From: Cryobacterium sp. PAMC25264
GTDB taxonomy: Bacteria > Actinomycetota > Actinomycetes > Actinomycetales > Microbacteriaceae
Reading direction: 5' to 3'
DNA length: 64,000 nucleotides
Assembly: GCF_019443325.1 (NCBI RefSeq)
Contig: NZ_CP080383.1
Coordinates: 2,790,001 to 2,854,000 of the forward strand
Both the position numbers and the translations under genes were made by a program. Shown here in pieces: positions 1 to 14,683 of this stretch (position 1 is its first letter; the number at the start of each line of letters is the position of its first letter). The notes beneath the pieces are model-generated. The model did no database searches and was not told the DNA's origin. It was given only the letters and a program-made list of their open reading frames with translations.

Positions 1-580
1 GGATATCGGAGGCCTTGTCCTGGATGGCCTGGCTCACCAGCAGGTTCACGAATCGCACGATGGGTGCGTCGTCGTCCTGCGAGTCGGACACCCCGAACGC
101 CGTGCTCTCGACGGGGGCCTGCTCCTCCTCCATGGTGGTGGTGAGGTTGCTCAGCTCGTCGTCGGCACGGTGGTAGCGAGCGATGGCGGCGAGGAGATCA
201 TTGCGCTCGGCGACGACGGGGATGATGCGCATGTGCGCGGCCTCGCGCACATCGTCGATCGCGAAGACGTTGCCCGGGTCGACCATCGCGACGACCAGGC
301 GTCCGGCCTCGATGGTGATCGGCAGCACCAGGTGGCGTTTGGACATCGCGGCGGTGACGAGCGAGACGGCCAGGCGGTCGACCGGGTACTCCATGAGCTC
401 AACGAACGGGAGACCGGCCTGGTCGGCCTTCGCCTTCGCGAATTGGATCTCCGTGATGACGCCGGAGTCGACCAACGCGCGAACCGCGGCCTCGTCGGCC
501 GGGTCGCCCGCCATGAGCTTGTCGAGGTGCTCGATCGGCAACAGGCCGTGCAGGATCAGGATTTCCGTCAGGGTGGCCAT
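1..580 (-). CDS. pilB: Type IV pilus assembly / type II secretion ATPase, N-terminal part (runs off left edge)
   Basis: The reading frame begins at the ATG ending at 580, behind a GGAGGG ribosome binding site, and continues off the window, so only about 193 N-terminal residues are present. They match the MshEN-type N-terminal domain of PilB/GspE ATPases (start MATLTEILILHGLLP, then repeated DP-x-N-x-F-A-I-type elements). A short acidic linker leads into the conserved entry to the ATPase domain (APIVRFVNLLVSQAI). The Walker motifs lie outside the window. The protein would power assembly of a type IV pilus-like fibre at the cytoplasmic membrane. The other pilus genes must lie to the left. PilB and GspE cannot be told apart from this portion. 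Confidence 0.85.
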   Translation of the reverse strand, partial: MATLTEILILHGLLPIEHLDKLMAGDPADEAAVRALVDSGVITEIQFAKAKADQAGLPFVELMEYPVDRLAVSLVTAAMSKRHLVLPITIEAGRLVVAMVDPGNVFAIDDVREAAHMRIIPVVAERNDLLAAIARYHRADDELSNLTTTMEEEQAPVESTAFGVSDSQDDDAPIVRFVNLLVSQAIQDKASDI

Positions 581-799
581 ACGACCCTCCCCCTAACGAA
601 CGTGCTGCTGCGAAAAGCTCGAGATGAGTGGCCGAGTTGGCCGACCGTGCCCGAGGTGTCTCTGGTGACAGCTCACGTTATCGCCGCCCGTCGCGCCGCC
701 GACAGTCCCGCAACAGGGGGTGATTGCGGGACTGTCGGGGCGCAACCGCTGCGTGCGCGCCCGACCGCGACCCCATCGCATCCGCCGCCCGATCGAGCT

Positions 800-862
800 C
801 GCGAACTGTGACTTAAGCACCGAAATGGGCGCGTTTTCGGTGCTTTGCTCACAGCTCGCGGG
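800..862. repeat. Dispersed palindrome family A, copy 1
   Basis: Imperfect inverted repeat with arms CGCGAACTGTGA and TCACAGCTCGCG around an inner stem (AAGCACCGAAA / TTTTCGGTGCTT). It ends three bases from the stop codon of the minus-strand gene at 866-1545, so it could fold at that transcript's 3' end. Related copies are at 37420-37482, 38151-38215 and 40493-40557. The remaining sequence between 581 and 800 shows no convincing gene. Confidence 0.8.
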
Positions 863-865
863 AGG

Positions 866-1545
866 TCAGGCGCCGGCCCAGAGGGTGTTGATGATGTCGT
901 GGGTGTAGCCGTCGGGGCCGGCGTTCGTGTAGCGCGTGGCGAGCCAGACACCGCCGCGGAGGAAGTGTGACTCCCCACCAGCAGGCCGCTACTCTCGCTT
1001 TCAGTGAGGCAACGCAGCCCGCCGAGCTCCTCGTAGCATCCGTAACCAAGCTCGGCCAGCCGTTCGGTCACCGCCGTGCTCTGCTCCGGACTCAGCCACA
1101 CCATGCTCGTGTCGACACCGCTGCCCGATGGCCCGTCCGGGCTGGCCCACCGGCAGGTGAGGTGCTCGGAGGACGTGATCACGGCCACCAGATCCGGATC
1201 GTAGGCGCCGTCGCCCACGTCAGCGCCGGGTTGGGTGGTCCACTTGGGGTTGAGAACGAGGTCGCCGAAAGCCTGCTTCATGGCGGCGCTGTAGATCTCG
1301 GCGCAGGAGCTCGGTTGTGGAGTGCCCGGCGCGACGACCGCCTGTGAAGAGGAGACGGGCTCGGGGGCGGGCGACCCCGTCGGCACCGGGCGCGCACCCG
1401 AATCAAGGCCGGGGGTGTTCGCCGGCCGCGGCAGATTGACCACGTAAATAGCCGCGAACACGACGAACACCGTGACAATGCCGCCCAGGATGAGTAGCAC
1501 CCAGGTGCGGCCCGGGGTGATGGTGGGAGTTGCGTTCGAGGGCAT
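866..1545 (-). CDS. Membrane-anchored protein of unknown function, paralogue 1 (one frameshift)
   Basis: No function recognised. It starts at ATG 1545 behind GGGAGG. Residues about 13-37 form one membrane segment, followed by a Ser/Thr/Pro-rich linker and an outside domain of about 150 residues. That domain has cysteines in the contexts SCAEIYS, HLTCRW and GYGCYEE-GGLRC, all shared with the neighbour at 1618-2313. The frame breaks at the CCCC run at 973-976. Restoring one base gives GESHFLRGGVWLATRY and an ending in WAGA that matches the neighbour through to the TGA at 866-868, for about 226 residues. The break is therefore more likely a sequencing error than decay. The pair is probably a tandem duplication. 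Confidence 0.75.
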
Positions 1546-1617
1546 CCGGCCTCCCTGTGCGCCTCGCGGAGGATTTTGCGCACAGCATAGCCCGGCCGGG
1601 GCAGAAGAGGCTGGTGG

Positions 1618-2313
1618 TTAGGCGCCGGCCCAGATCGTGCTGACCATGTCGAGGGTGTAACCGTCCGGTCCGGTGCTCACGTAATGCGTGGCCAGCCAGA
1701 TGCCGTCGCGCAGAAAGTGCGATTCACCCGCGAAGCCGTCGGCGTCTTTCGCGGTTTCGATGACGCAGCGGATGCCGCCGGCCTCTTCGTAGCAGTTCTG
1801 GCCGAGGGCGTTGAGGCGCTGGTGCACCGCCTCGGACTGCGCGGCCGTGACGAACACCACGTTTGTGGTGAGACCGCTATCGGAGCCGCCCCCTTCGGCG
1901 GCCCACGCGCAGGTGAGGTGCTCGTCGCCTTCGATGACCGTGGTGAGTTGAGCATCCGTCGTGCCGTACCGAGGCGGCAGGTCGGCAGCCTGAGTCCAGG
2001 CGGGGTTGAGTGTGCGGGTCTCGCTGAACTTCGTCAGCATCGCGGGGCTGTAGATCGACTCACAGGTGGTGGGATGCGGGCCGGCCGGCGTGCTGGGCGT
2101 GGGAGTGGCGCTGGCCACGGCGAGCGGCTCGGCCGAGGTAGTGGGGGTGGGGCGGGTCTCCTCCGCCGCGTTGCCGCCGGGTGTTCCCGCCCCGCCGCGC
2201 CAGACCACGAGCACCACGATGAGGACCACCACCAGAAGTGCGCCCACCGCGCCCAGCGCGAACCAAAGCGGACGCCGGGACGGTGACCCGGTCGGCAACG
2301 TTGCAGCACCCAT
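1618..2313 (-). CDS. Membrane-anchored protein of unknown function, paralogue 2
   Basis: 231 residues from the ATG at 2313, chosen because GAGGGGGA precedes it. An upstream in-frame ATG at 2358 lacks a ribosome site. A basic N-terminus leads into one strongly hydrophobic segment (about residues 18-40), then a Thr/Pro/Ala linker and a Cys-containing domain (TTCESIYS, HLTCAW, NCYEEAGGIRC) ending in WAGA. The layout predicts an outward-facing domain tethered to the membrane. It is a paralogue of the 866-1545 gene, which follows it on the same strand after 72 bases, so the two may be co-transcribed. No known domain was recognised. Confidence 0.8.
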   Translation of the reverse strand: MGAATLPTGSPSRRPLWFALGAVGALLVVVLIVVLVVWRGGAGTPGGNAAEETRPTPTTSAEPLAVASATPTPSTPAGPHPTTCESIYSPAMLTKFSETRTLNPAWTQAADLPPRYGTTDAQLTTVIEGDEHLTCAWAAEGGGSDSGLTTNVVFVTAAQSEAVHQRLNALGQNCYEEAGGIRCVIETAKDADGFAGESHFLRDGIWLATHYVSTGPDGYTLDMVSTIWAGA

Positions 2314-3072
2314 GCGGTGATCCCCCTCGAAGAATTCCCCCCAGCCTAGCGGCCGCACTGGGCCGCCCCGGTTGCCCTGGCCGAGCTCCCGAATGGGGCC
2401 ACGTGGACTCCTGCTGGGCTGCGAAGCGGCCGTTTGACCGCTCCCGTGGGAGGGCGTGCGGGGTGCCGGGCCAGATCGAGTCGGCGAGCGGATGCGAGGG
2501 GTGCGCCGGTTGCGTCAGCGCTCGAAGCAGGACAAGATGTAGGTGAACCGCCGTGGTTCATGACTTATTGTTGCGCGACCTAGTCCGCACTGTCTGTCCC
2601 ACGGCGGTTCCTCGTGTTAACCGAACGGTTGCGGGGTCTCGACAGGCTCGACCGACGATCGGGAACCCACCGCACGACGGGTCGCGGGGTCTCAACAGGC
2701 TCGACCGACGACCGGGAACCAACCGCAGGACCGGTCGCGGGGTCTCCTAAGGAAGTGCACTTCCGCCGACACCCGGGCGCGAAGCGCCCCCACAGCTCGA
2801 CAGGCTCGACCGACGATCGGGAACCCACCGCAGGACCCGTTGCGGGGTCTCGACGGGCTCGACCGACGACCGGGAACCCACCGCAGGACGGGTTGCGGGA
2901 CAGGCTCCACCAGCGCACGGTGGCGCATCCGCTCGGGAAAGCACGTGACTTTAGGGGGAGAAAGTGACTTGAGAAGGACGAGATTGGCGAGAACGTCCTG
3001 TTAATCGTCCGATCTCCTGATAATCGTCCGTCGACCGGGGCCGTGCAGCGGGCATCCGCGGGTTAACGGGGA
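2314..3072. other. Gene-free stretch with repeats
   Basis: No open frame here has actinobacterial codon use or a ribosome site. It holds a perfect 11-bp inverted repeat (GAACCGCCGTG at 2545-2555, its complement at 2600-2610), the tandem repeat array at 2631-2905, and a GGAAGTGCACTTCC palindrome near 2750-2764. Nothing was recognised between the array and the rpoC terminator. Confidence 0.6.
2631..2905. repeat. Tandem array of about 53-bp GC-rich repeats (family E)
   Basis: Four imperfect units of roughly 53 bp begin near 2631, 2683, 2795 and 2841, with a partial unit near 2737. Each contains GGGTCTCGACAGGCTCGACC or a close variant, then GACGATCGGGAACCCACCGC. The third and fourth full units are separated from the first pair by an unrelated insert of about 45 bp. 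Looser single copies occur at 31604-31725 and 62177-62252, and a related 24-bp unit is repeated inside the gene at 49051. Units differ by several bases and abut directly, so this is not a CRISPR array. Confidence 0.8.
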
Positions 3073-3100
3073 ATGGCCCCCTGCCGAAGCAGGGGGCCAT
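3073..3100 (-). terminator. Hairpin terminator of the rpoBC transcript
   Basis: A perfect 12-bp stem, ATGGCCCCCTGC paired with GCAGGGGGCCAT around a CGAA loop, lies 18 bases beyond the rpoC stop codon. There is no clear T run, as is common for actinobacterial hairpin terminators. Confidence 0.8.
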
Positions 3101-3117
3101 CCGGGAATCAACCTCGG

Positions 3118-10546
<7,429 letters not shown>

Positions 10547-10712
10547 GGAAGTAACCTCCGTGGACCCCGTCAGGTCTAATCACTGTTAGTAATTTGGTAT
10601 GGACTCCACAGATCCTGCAGCTGGGATGTCTATCCGCGATATGAGGACATCCGGCGCAGTAACGTGCTGCAAGGTGGCTTGAGCACGCAAAGCCGACCGC
10701 AATATGAAGGCA

Positions 10713-10740
10713 GAGTTAAATCTGGGAGCGCAAAGGTCAA
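10713..10740 (-). promoter_or_regulatory. Candidate rpoB promoter, proximal
   Basis: On the minus strand TTGACC (10735-10740) lies 16 bases from TAACTC (10713-10718). The -10 match is weak. Two stacked promoters ahead of rpoB would be typical for actinomycetes, but this one is only a pattern match. Confidence 0.3.
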
Positions 10741-10762
10741 CTATATGCGCTCTGACTCGCCA

Positions 10763-10790
10763 TGTCTACCCGAATGTTGACCTTCGTCAA
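10763..10790 (-). promoter_or_regulatory. Candidate rpoB promoter, distal
   Basis: On the minus strand TTGACG (10785-10790) and TAGACA (10763-10768) are separated by 16 bases, close to the housekeeping sigma consensus. It would give a leader of about 210 bases before rpoB. Confidence 0.4.
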
Positions 10791-10978
10791 ATTCTCAGGT
10801 ATAACCCGGTTTCGGGTGCGGTGTGTGACGGGCGTTGGGCTGCGTGTCGGGCTTCGGATGCGGCAGCCTCCACCGTCGAGTTGCTGCTAGCGCCCCTTCC
10901 CGGGCGTGGAAGGGGCACGTCGGCGCAAGTCGCGGAGATCTGGGGCGGCGCATCCTGCACGCCCCGGTCAGGGCCCGC

Positions 10979-11040
10979 GGGTGAATTGCCACTTGGGGCC
11001 CATTGCCGGCTGCTGAAGGGGCCGCAACTGGCAACTCATC
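10979..11040. repeat. Dispersed palindrome family C, copy 1
   Basis: Inverted repeat with arms GTGAATTGCCACTTGGGGCC and GGCCGCAACTGGCAACTCAT (imperfectly complementary). It is followed 14 bases later by copy 2. The same paired arrangement recurs at 50673-50802. Confidence 0.75.
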
Positions 11041-11054
11041 TCCTGGCCTGGCGC

Positions 11055-11114
11055 TGACTTGCCAGTCGAGGCCCATTGCGGGCGGCCCAGGGGGCGCAAA
11101 GTGGCAACTCACGT
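11055..11114. repeat. Dispersed palindrome family C, copy 2
   Basis: Same family as 10979-11040. The arms are TGACTTGCCAGTCGAGGCCC and GGGCGCAAAGTGGCAACTCA. Confidence 0.75.
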
Positions 11115-11288
11115 CCGGCAGCTGTGAGGGGTCGCAAATGCGGGATGTCGCTACCGCTCTGTGCCTCGGCTCGGGTTCTTGCGAAAGCGGCCGCGTGGCT
11201 GCCTCCGCAACGGCAAGCAACCGTTGCATCGCTCTCGCGAGATGTATGGCGGGGTGTGGCGAGGGGGCTGGGCTGTCAGACTGGGGGC

Positions 11289-12158
11289 ATGAGCAGGGGC
11301 GAGCACGAGCATCCGACGATCACGCTGAAACTGAGCGGGCACCAGGCCGTGATCGAGCCCGATCGCTTCACGCCGGGCAGCTACCAGCTCGTGGTCGACG
11401 GCACCCCGCAGTCGCACGTGAACATCGACAACCCCGACGAGCTGTTCTTCGAGTACATCCAGCGCATCGGGCACGTCATCGACCTGATCGGGGACCCGGG
11501 CGAGGCCATCACGGCCGTGCACCTGGGCGCCGGCGCGCTCACACTCCCCCGCTATGTGGAGGCGACCCGGCCGGGTTCGCGGCAGCAGGTGGTGGAGATC
11601 GAAAGCGATCTCATCGATTTCGTGCGGGCCGAGCTGCCCTGGGACAAGCGCGCCAACCTGCGGGTGCGGCACGGCGACGCCCGCGAGGTGCTCGGCAAGC
11701 TGCCCGCCGGGCTGCACGGATCCGTGGACCTCGTGGTGGTCGACATCTTCTCCGGCGCCCGCACCCCCGCCCACGTGACCAGCCGGGAGTTCTACGAGCT
11801 GGCCGCTCCTCTCCTCTCGCCGCGCGGGGTGCTGGCCGTGAACGTGGCGGATGGCCCCGGGCTCGCCTTCGCGCGCGCCCAGGCCGCGACCCTGTCGGCG
11901 GTGTTCGGGCACGTCATCGGCCTGGCCGAGACCCAGGTACTCAAGGGGCGCCGGTTCGGCAACATCGTCTTCGTGGCCGCGCACACCCCGCTCGACCTGC
12001 ACTGGGTGCCGCGGCTGCTTGCGGGCGGCCCGCATCCGGCCAAGGTGGTCGAGGGCGCCGAGCTCGCCCAGTTCATGGCGACCGCATCGGTGGCGACGGA
12101 TGCGACGGCCACGCCGTCCCCGCTGCCCGGCCGCACGGTCTTCCAGATCGGCAACTAG
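11289..12158 (+). CDS. Spermidine-synthase-fold (SAM-dependent methyltransferase superfamily) protein
   Basis: 289 residues from the ATG at 11289. Longer in-frame extensions run through the palindromic repeats and are unlikely to be coding. It has a beta-strand opening (VIEPDRFTPGSYQLVVDG...) typical of the N-terminal beta domain of spermidine-synthase-like proteins. A Rossmann core follows with VHLGAGALTLPRY (about residues 77-89), VVEIESDLIDF, HGDAREVL and LVVVDIFSGARTPAH. The fused aminopropyltransferase-like proteins of actinobacteria share this order. The catalytic Asp pair of true polyamine synthases is not clearly conserved (VVVDIF in place of a DxxDP segment), so the substrate is unknown. 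It stands alone on the plus strand. Confidence 0.75.
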   Translation: MSRGEHEHPTITLKLSGHQAVIEPDRFTPGSYQLVVDGTPQSHVNIDNPDELFFEYIQRIGHVIDLIGDPGEAITAVHLGAGALTLPRYVEATRPGSRQQVVEIESDLIDFVRAELPWDKRANLRVRHGDAREVLGKLPAGLHGSVDLVVVDIFSGARTPAHVTSREFYELAAPLLSPRGVLAVNVADGPGLAFARAQAATLSAVFGHVIGLAETQVLKGRRFGNIVFVAAHTPLDLHWVPRLLAGGPHPAKVVEGAELAQFMATASVATDATATPSPLPGRTVFQIGN

Positions 12159-12195
12159 CCAGCGGGCGCTGCCGCGAGTTGCGGGCAACTGTTTC

Positions 12196-12244
12196 CCATC
12201 CGGACGAATGGGCCCGGCACACCGGGTGCAGAAGTCCGCATGGG
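12196..12244. repeat. Dispersed palindrome family B, copy 1
   Basis: Arms CCATCCGGAC and GTCCGCATGG enclose an inner CCCGG/CCGGG stem. It starts 38 bases after the stop of the 11289 gene and overlaps the first possible ATG of the next one. Other copies are at 23381-23439, 27297-27354 and 54737-54800, each just after a plus-strand stop codon, so a terminator role is plausible. Confidence 0.75.
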
Positions 12245-12923
12245 CACCATGTGCATCGACGACCGGTCGAATTCGGGATGCCGTGACGCGGCACACCCCG
12301 GCACGCGGGGATCGGCGGGGCGAGGTCGGGTTACCCTTGAAAGGAACCCGATCTCACCCGCGGCACCCCTCGGCCGCCCAGTCAAGGACATCATCCTGAC
12401 CATCATCACTGGCTACGACGCCGTCACCCTCCGGGAAAAAGTCGATCTCCCCGCCGCCGCCGAACGACTCGACGATCTCGGCAAACTCCGCAGCCTGTCT
12501 GCCCTCAACGAGAAGGTCACGCTGCTGCGCCTGCTCGACCGCCTGGAGGAGGCCTTCGAGATCGCCAACCAGGCGCTGCGCCAGGCGCGGTTCACCGGCG
12601 ACCGGCAGGACTTCGTGCTGTGCCGCATCCGTCGCGCCCAGGTGATGCAGTTCCAGGGCAAGCTCGAGGAGGCCGCCGCCGAGCTGACGCAGTGCGTGCT
12701 GGAGTCGGAGACCCACGAGTGGAACCTCACGGCCGCTTTCGCCCGGGAGACCCGGGGCAAGGTGCACTTCGAGCAGGATGAGCTCGAGGGCGCCCTCACC
12801 GACTTCACCGCCGCCGTCTTTCTGCGCGAGAAGGCCGGCGCCTCCCCCGATGAGCTGGAGAGCGCGCTGATCGCGGTTGCCGTGGTGGAGTCCTTCATCG
12901 GCGAGCGCCGCACCGAGCGCTGA
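12240..12923 (+). CDS. Tetratricopeptide-repeat protein (start uncertain)
   Basis: Up to 227 residues. From about residue 60 onward the sequence is helical TPR-like: paired helices with LLDRLEEAFEIANQALRQAR, QGKLEEAAAELTQCVLESE and FEQDELEGALTDFTAAVFLR. This suggests three repeats used for protein binding. The N-terminus is doubtful, because the first ATG (12240) sits inside a family B palindrome and the first 45 residues look non-coding. A GAAAGGA motif near 12340 suggests a start around 12350-12410, but no ATG or GTG fits there. It ends TGA at 12923, and the partner proteins are unknown. Confidence 0.65.
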   Translation: MGTMCIDDRSNSGCRDAAHPGTRGSAGRGRVTLERNPISPAAPLGRPVKDIILTIITGYDAVTLREKVDLPAAAERLDDLGKLRSLSALNEKVTLLRLLDRLEEAFEIANQALRQARFTGDRQDFVLCRIRRAQVMQFQGKLEEAAAELTQCVLESETHEWNLTAAFARETRGKVHFEQDELEGALTDFTAAVFLREKAGASPDELESALIAVAVVESFIGERRTER

Positions 12924-13017
12924 ATCGCGGATTCGCACCGCGCCTCAGGGCCTGGGCGCGCACGGGCACTCGCTGCACCGCTGACCGCCGGATGCGCCGG
13001 CGGGTCGTCGCCCGAGC

Positions 13018-13090
13018 GTTCGCCGCACCCCCTGTGGGCCGCCGCGCCCGCTATAGGGGGCGCGGCCGGCCATACGAGGTGCAGCGAACG
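13018..13090. repeat. Dispersed palindrome family D, copy 1
   Basis: Nested inverted repeat: outer arms GTTCGCCGCACC and GGTGCAGCGAAC, inner arms CCGCGCCCGC and GGGGGCGCGG around a TATA core. It lies between convergent genes (ends at 12923 and 13136). A close copy is at 31513-31581. Confidence 0.75.
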
Positions 13091-13135
13091 GTCCGAACGG
13101 TAGCGAGCATCCGAACAGCGGACGCCGCGCGGTAG

Positions 13136-14026
13136 CTAGGGAGCGGTCAGCGAGACCCCGGCCTCCGTGGCGAGGGCCTTGATCAGGGCTGAGGCGTTCT
13201 CGTCGCGCCAGCCGGCTGCCATGGCGGCGTCCACGTAGCGGGAAGCCGCGGCGACGCTGGGCACGGGAACGTCCAGGCCGGACGCGAACTCCTGGATCAG
13301 TCGGCCGTCCTTCTGCATCAGGTGCAGGGCGAACGAGGGCGAGTAGTCGTCCGCGAGCACGGCCGGGCCGACGCCGTCGAAGATCGGCGAGCGGAAGTCG
13401 GTCACGTGCAGCACCTCGAGCACTGTGCGCAGGTCCAGCCCGGCGCGCGCGGCCAGGGTCAGGGCCTCCCCCAGCGCCAGCAGCTGTGACGCCACCACCA
13501 GGTTGCCGACGAGCTTCATCCGCACGCCCGACCCACCCGCGCCCAGGTAGTGCACGGTCTCGCTCAACGGCTCGAGAACAGGTAGGGCCGTCTCGAAGTC
13601 GCGCCGGTCACCACCCACGACGATCCACAGACCGCCGTCGGATGCCTCACCCCGCGACCCGAACACCGGAGCATCGAGGAAGCGCACACCGCGCGCCGCG
13701 AAGGCGTCCCGCTCGGCGGCACTGGCCTCCGGGCTGATGGTAGACAGGTCGATCACGAGCGCGTCACTGCCGACCACCGCGGCCAGGCCGTCCTCGGCGA
13801 GGACGACCGCGTGCACGGCCGCGTCATCACTCAGGCAGTACATGACCACCTCGGCACCGTCGACCGCGCTCAGGATGGTGTCGGCCGCGGTTGCGCCGGC
13901 GTCCGTCGCCTGCTGCAGCGGGCCGGACGAGCGGTTCCAGACCGTGACCTCGTGCCCGGCGGCGAGCAGGTTCCGCACCATGCCCAGGCCCATGGTCCCC
14001 AGACCGAGGAAAGCGACCCGGGTCAC
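13136..14026 (-). CDS. NAD(P)-dependent oxidoreductase, beta-hydroxyacid dehydrogenase family
   Basis: 296 residues, GTG start at 14026 overlapping the DhaL stop codon by GTGA, so translation is coupled. It opens with the dinucleotide-binding MTRVAFLGLGTMGLGMVRN (GLGTMG at residues 7-12). It has the family substrate signature DAPVFGSRGEASDGGL near residue 115 and the catalytic lysine in GSGVRMKLVGN near residue 170. The relatives are 3-hydroxyisobutyrate, tartronate semialdehyde and threonate dehydrogenases. As last gene of the operon with a sugar importer and DhaK/DhaL, it probably oxidises or reduces a C3-C5 sugar acid or polyol derivative. The exact substrate cannot be read from the sequence. 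Confidence 0.85.
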   Translation of the reverse strand: MTRVAFLGLGTMGLGMVRNLLAAGHEVTVWNRSSGPLQQATDAGATAADTILSAVDGAEVVMYCLSDDAAVHAVVLAEDGLAAVVGSDALVIDLSTISPEASAAERDAFAARGVRFLDAPVFGSRGEASDGGLWIVVGGDRRDFETALPVLEPLSETVHYLGAGGSGVRMKLVGNLVVASQLLALGEALTLAARAGLDLRTVLEVLHVTDFRSPIFDGVGPAVLADDYSPSFALHLMQKDGRLIQEFASGLDVPVPSVAAASRYVDAAMAAGWRDENASALIKALATEAGVSLTAP

Positions 14027-14676
14027 TTGGCCACCTCCGCCGACGTGGACTGGGACGCGGCCAGCGGCGCATTCGCCGCCTTCCAGGCCTGCAGGAACCT
14101 CAGGTACCCGGTGGCCCCGGGATCCTGCAGGCCGATGCTGCGCTCCTGCAGCCAGGATGCCCGGCCACGCCGGGACTGCAGCGCCTTGGAGGCAATGACC
14201 CCGCGCTCGGCCGCCTCAATGGCCTCATCGAGCGCGGTAGCCGGCGGCGCGGAAAGCAGGGCTTCTGCGGCCGGGAACATGGCGTCGAGGATGGTCTTGT
14301 CACCGACCTGGGACTTGCCGCGCTGGCTGATCGACTCGGCGGCCGCGAGGGCGAACTTGCCGATCTGGTCGCCGGTGACGGTGGCCGAGTCGCCCCAGAC
14401 CTTCGACCCGGCGAGCAGGGCGCCGGCCACGAGGGCGGCCATGGTGGAGGGGTTCGCGTTCGCGAAGGCCTTGGCGCAGGCGAGCACCACCTCGGAGGGG
14501 GTGGCGGTCTCGGGGAGGGCCTCCAGCGCGGCGACGGCCGCTGCCGCGCCGAGCGACACGGTGATGCCCAGGTCGCCGTCGCCGAGCTGCTGGTCGAGTT
14601 CGCCCAGCTCGTCGGCGTACTGCACGAGTTCACCCAGGCAGTTGCGAATGGCGGTGCTTAGTTCGTGTCCGTTCAT
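14023..14676 (-). CDS. dhaL: Dihydroxyacetone kinase-type subunit DhaL (ADP/ATP-binding)
   Basis: 217 residues. The start codon follows the DhaK stop by seven bases, with AGGAGG inside the last DhaK codons. It is all-helical with the DhaL nucleotide/Mg2+ signature ELDQQLGDGDLGITVSLGA near residue 30, whose Asp residues coordinate magnesium. The later NPSTMAALVAGALLAG and EAAERGVIASKALQSRRGRASWLQERSIG segments are also characteristic. It works with DhaK to phosphorylate a short ketose bound by DhaK. No DhaM phosphoryl-donor gene is visible here. Either phosphate comes from a distant DhaM, or ATP is used directly, as in the fused kinases of this superfamily. Confidence 0.92.
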   Translation of the reverse strand: MNGHELSTAIRNCLGELVQYADELGELDQQLGDGDLGITVSLGAAAAVAALEALPETATPSEVVLACAKAFANANPSTMAALVAGALLAGSKVWGDSATVTGDQIGKFALAAAESISQRGKSQVGDKTILDAMFPAAEALLSAPPATALDEAIEAAERGVIASKALQSRRGRASWLQERSIGLQDPGATGYLRFLQAWKAANAPLAASQSTSAEVAK

Positions 14677-14683
14677 GATGGGC

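Larger units (their letters stand above)
10547..11288. other. Long intergenic region between divergent rpoB and the 11289 gene
   Basis: 742 bases with no supportable gene. The rpoB-proximal half is AT-richer than the rest of the window and carries the rpoB leader and promoter candidates. The distal half holds two tandem palindromes of family C (10979-11040 and 11055-11114). Confidence 0.6.

Noticed and set aside
2545-2610. Inverted repeat GAACCGCCGTG / CACGGCGGTTC taken as ends of an insertion sequence
   Set aside because: Only 44 bases lie between the arms, there is no transposase frame and no target-site duplication was visible. It may be a simple hairpin.
2631-2905. CRISPR array
   Set aside because: The units abut with no unique spacers of equal length, differ from each other, and there are no cas genes.
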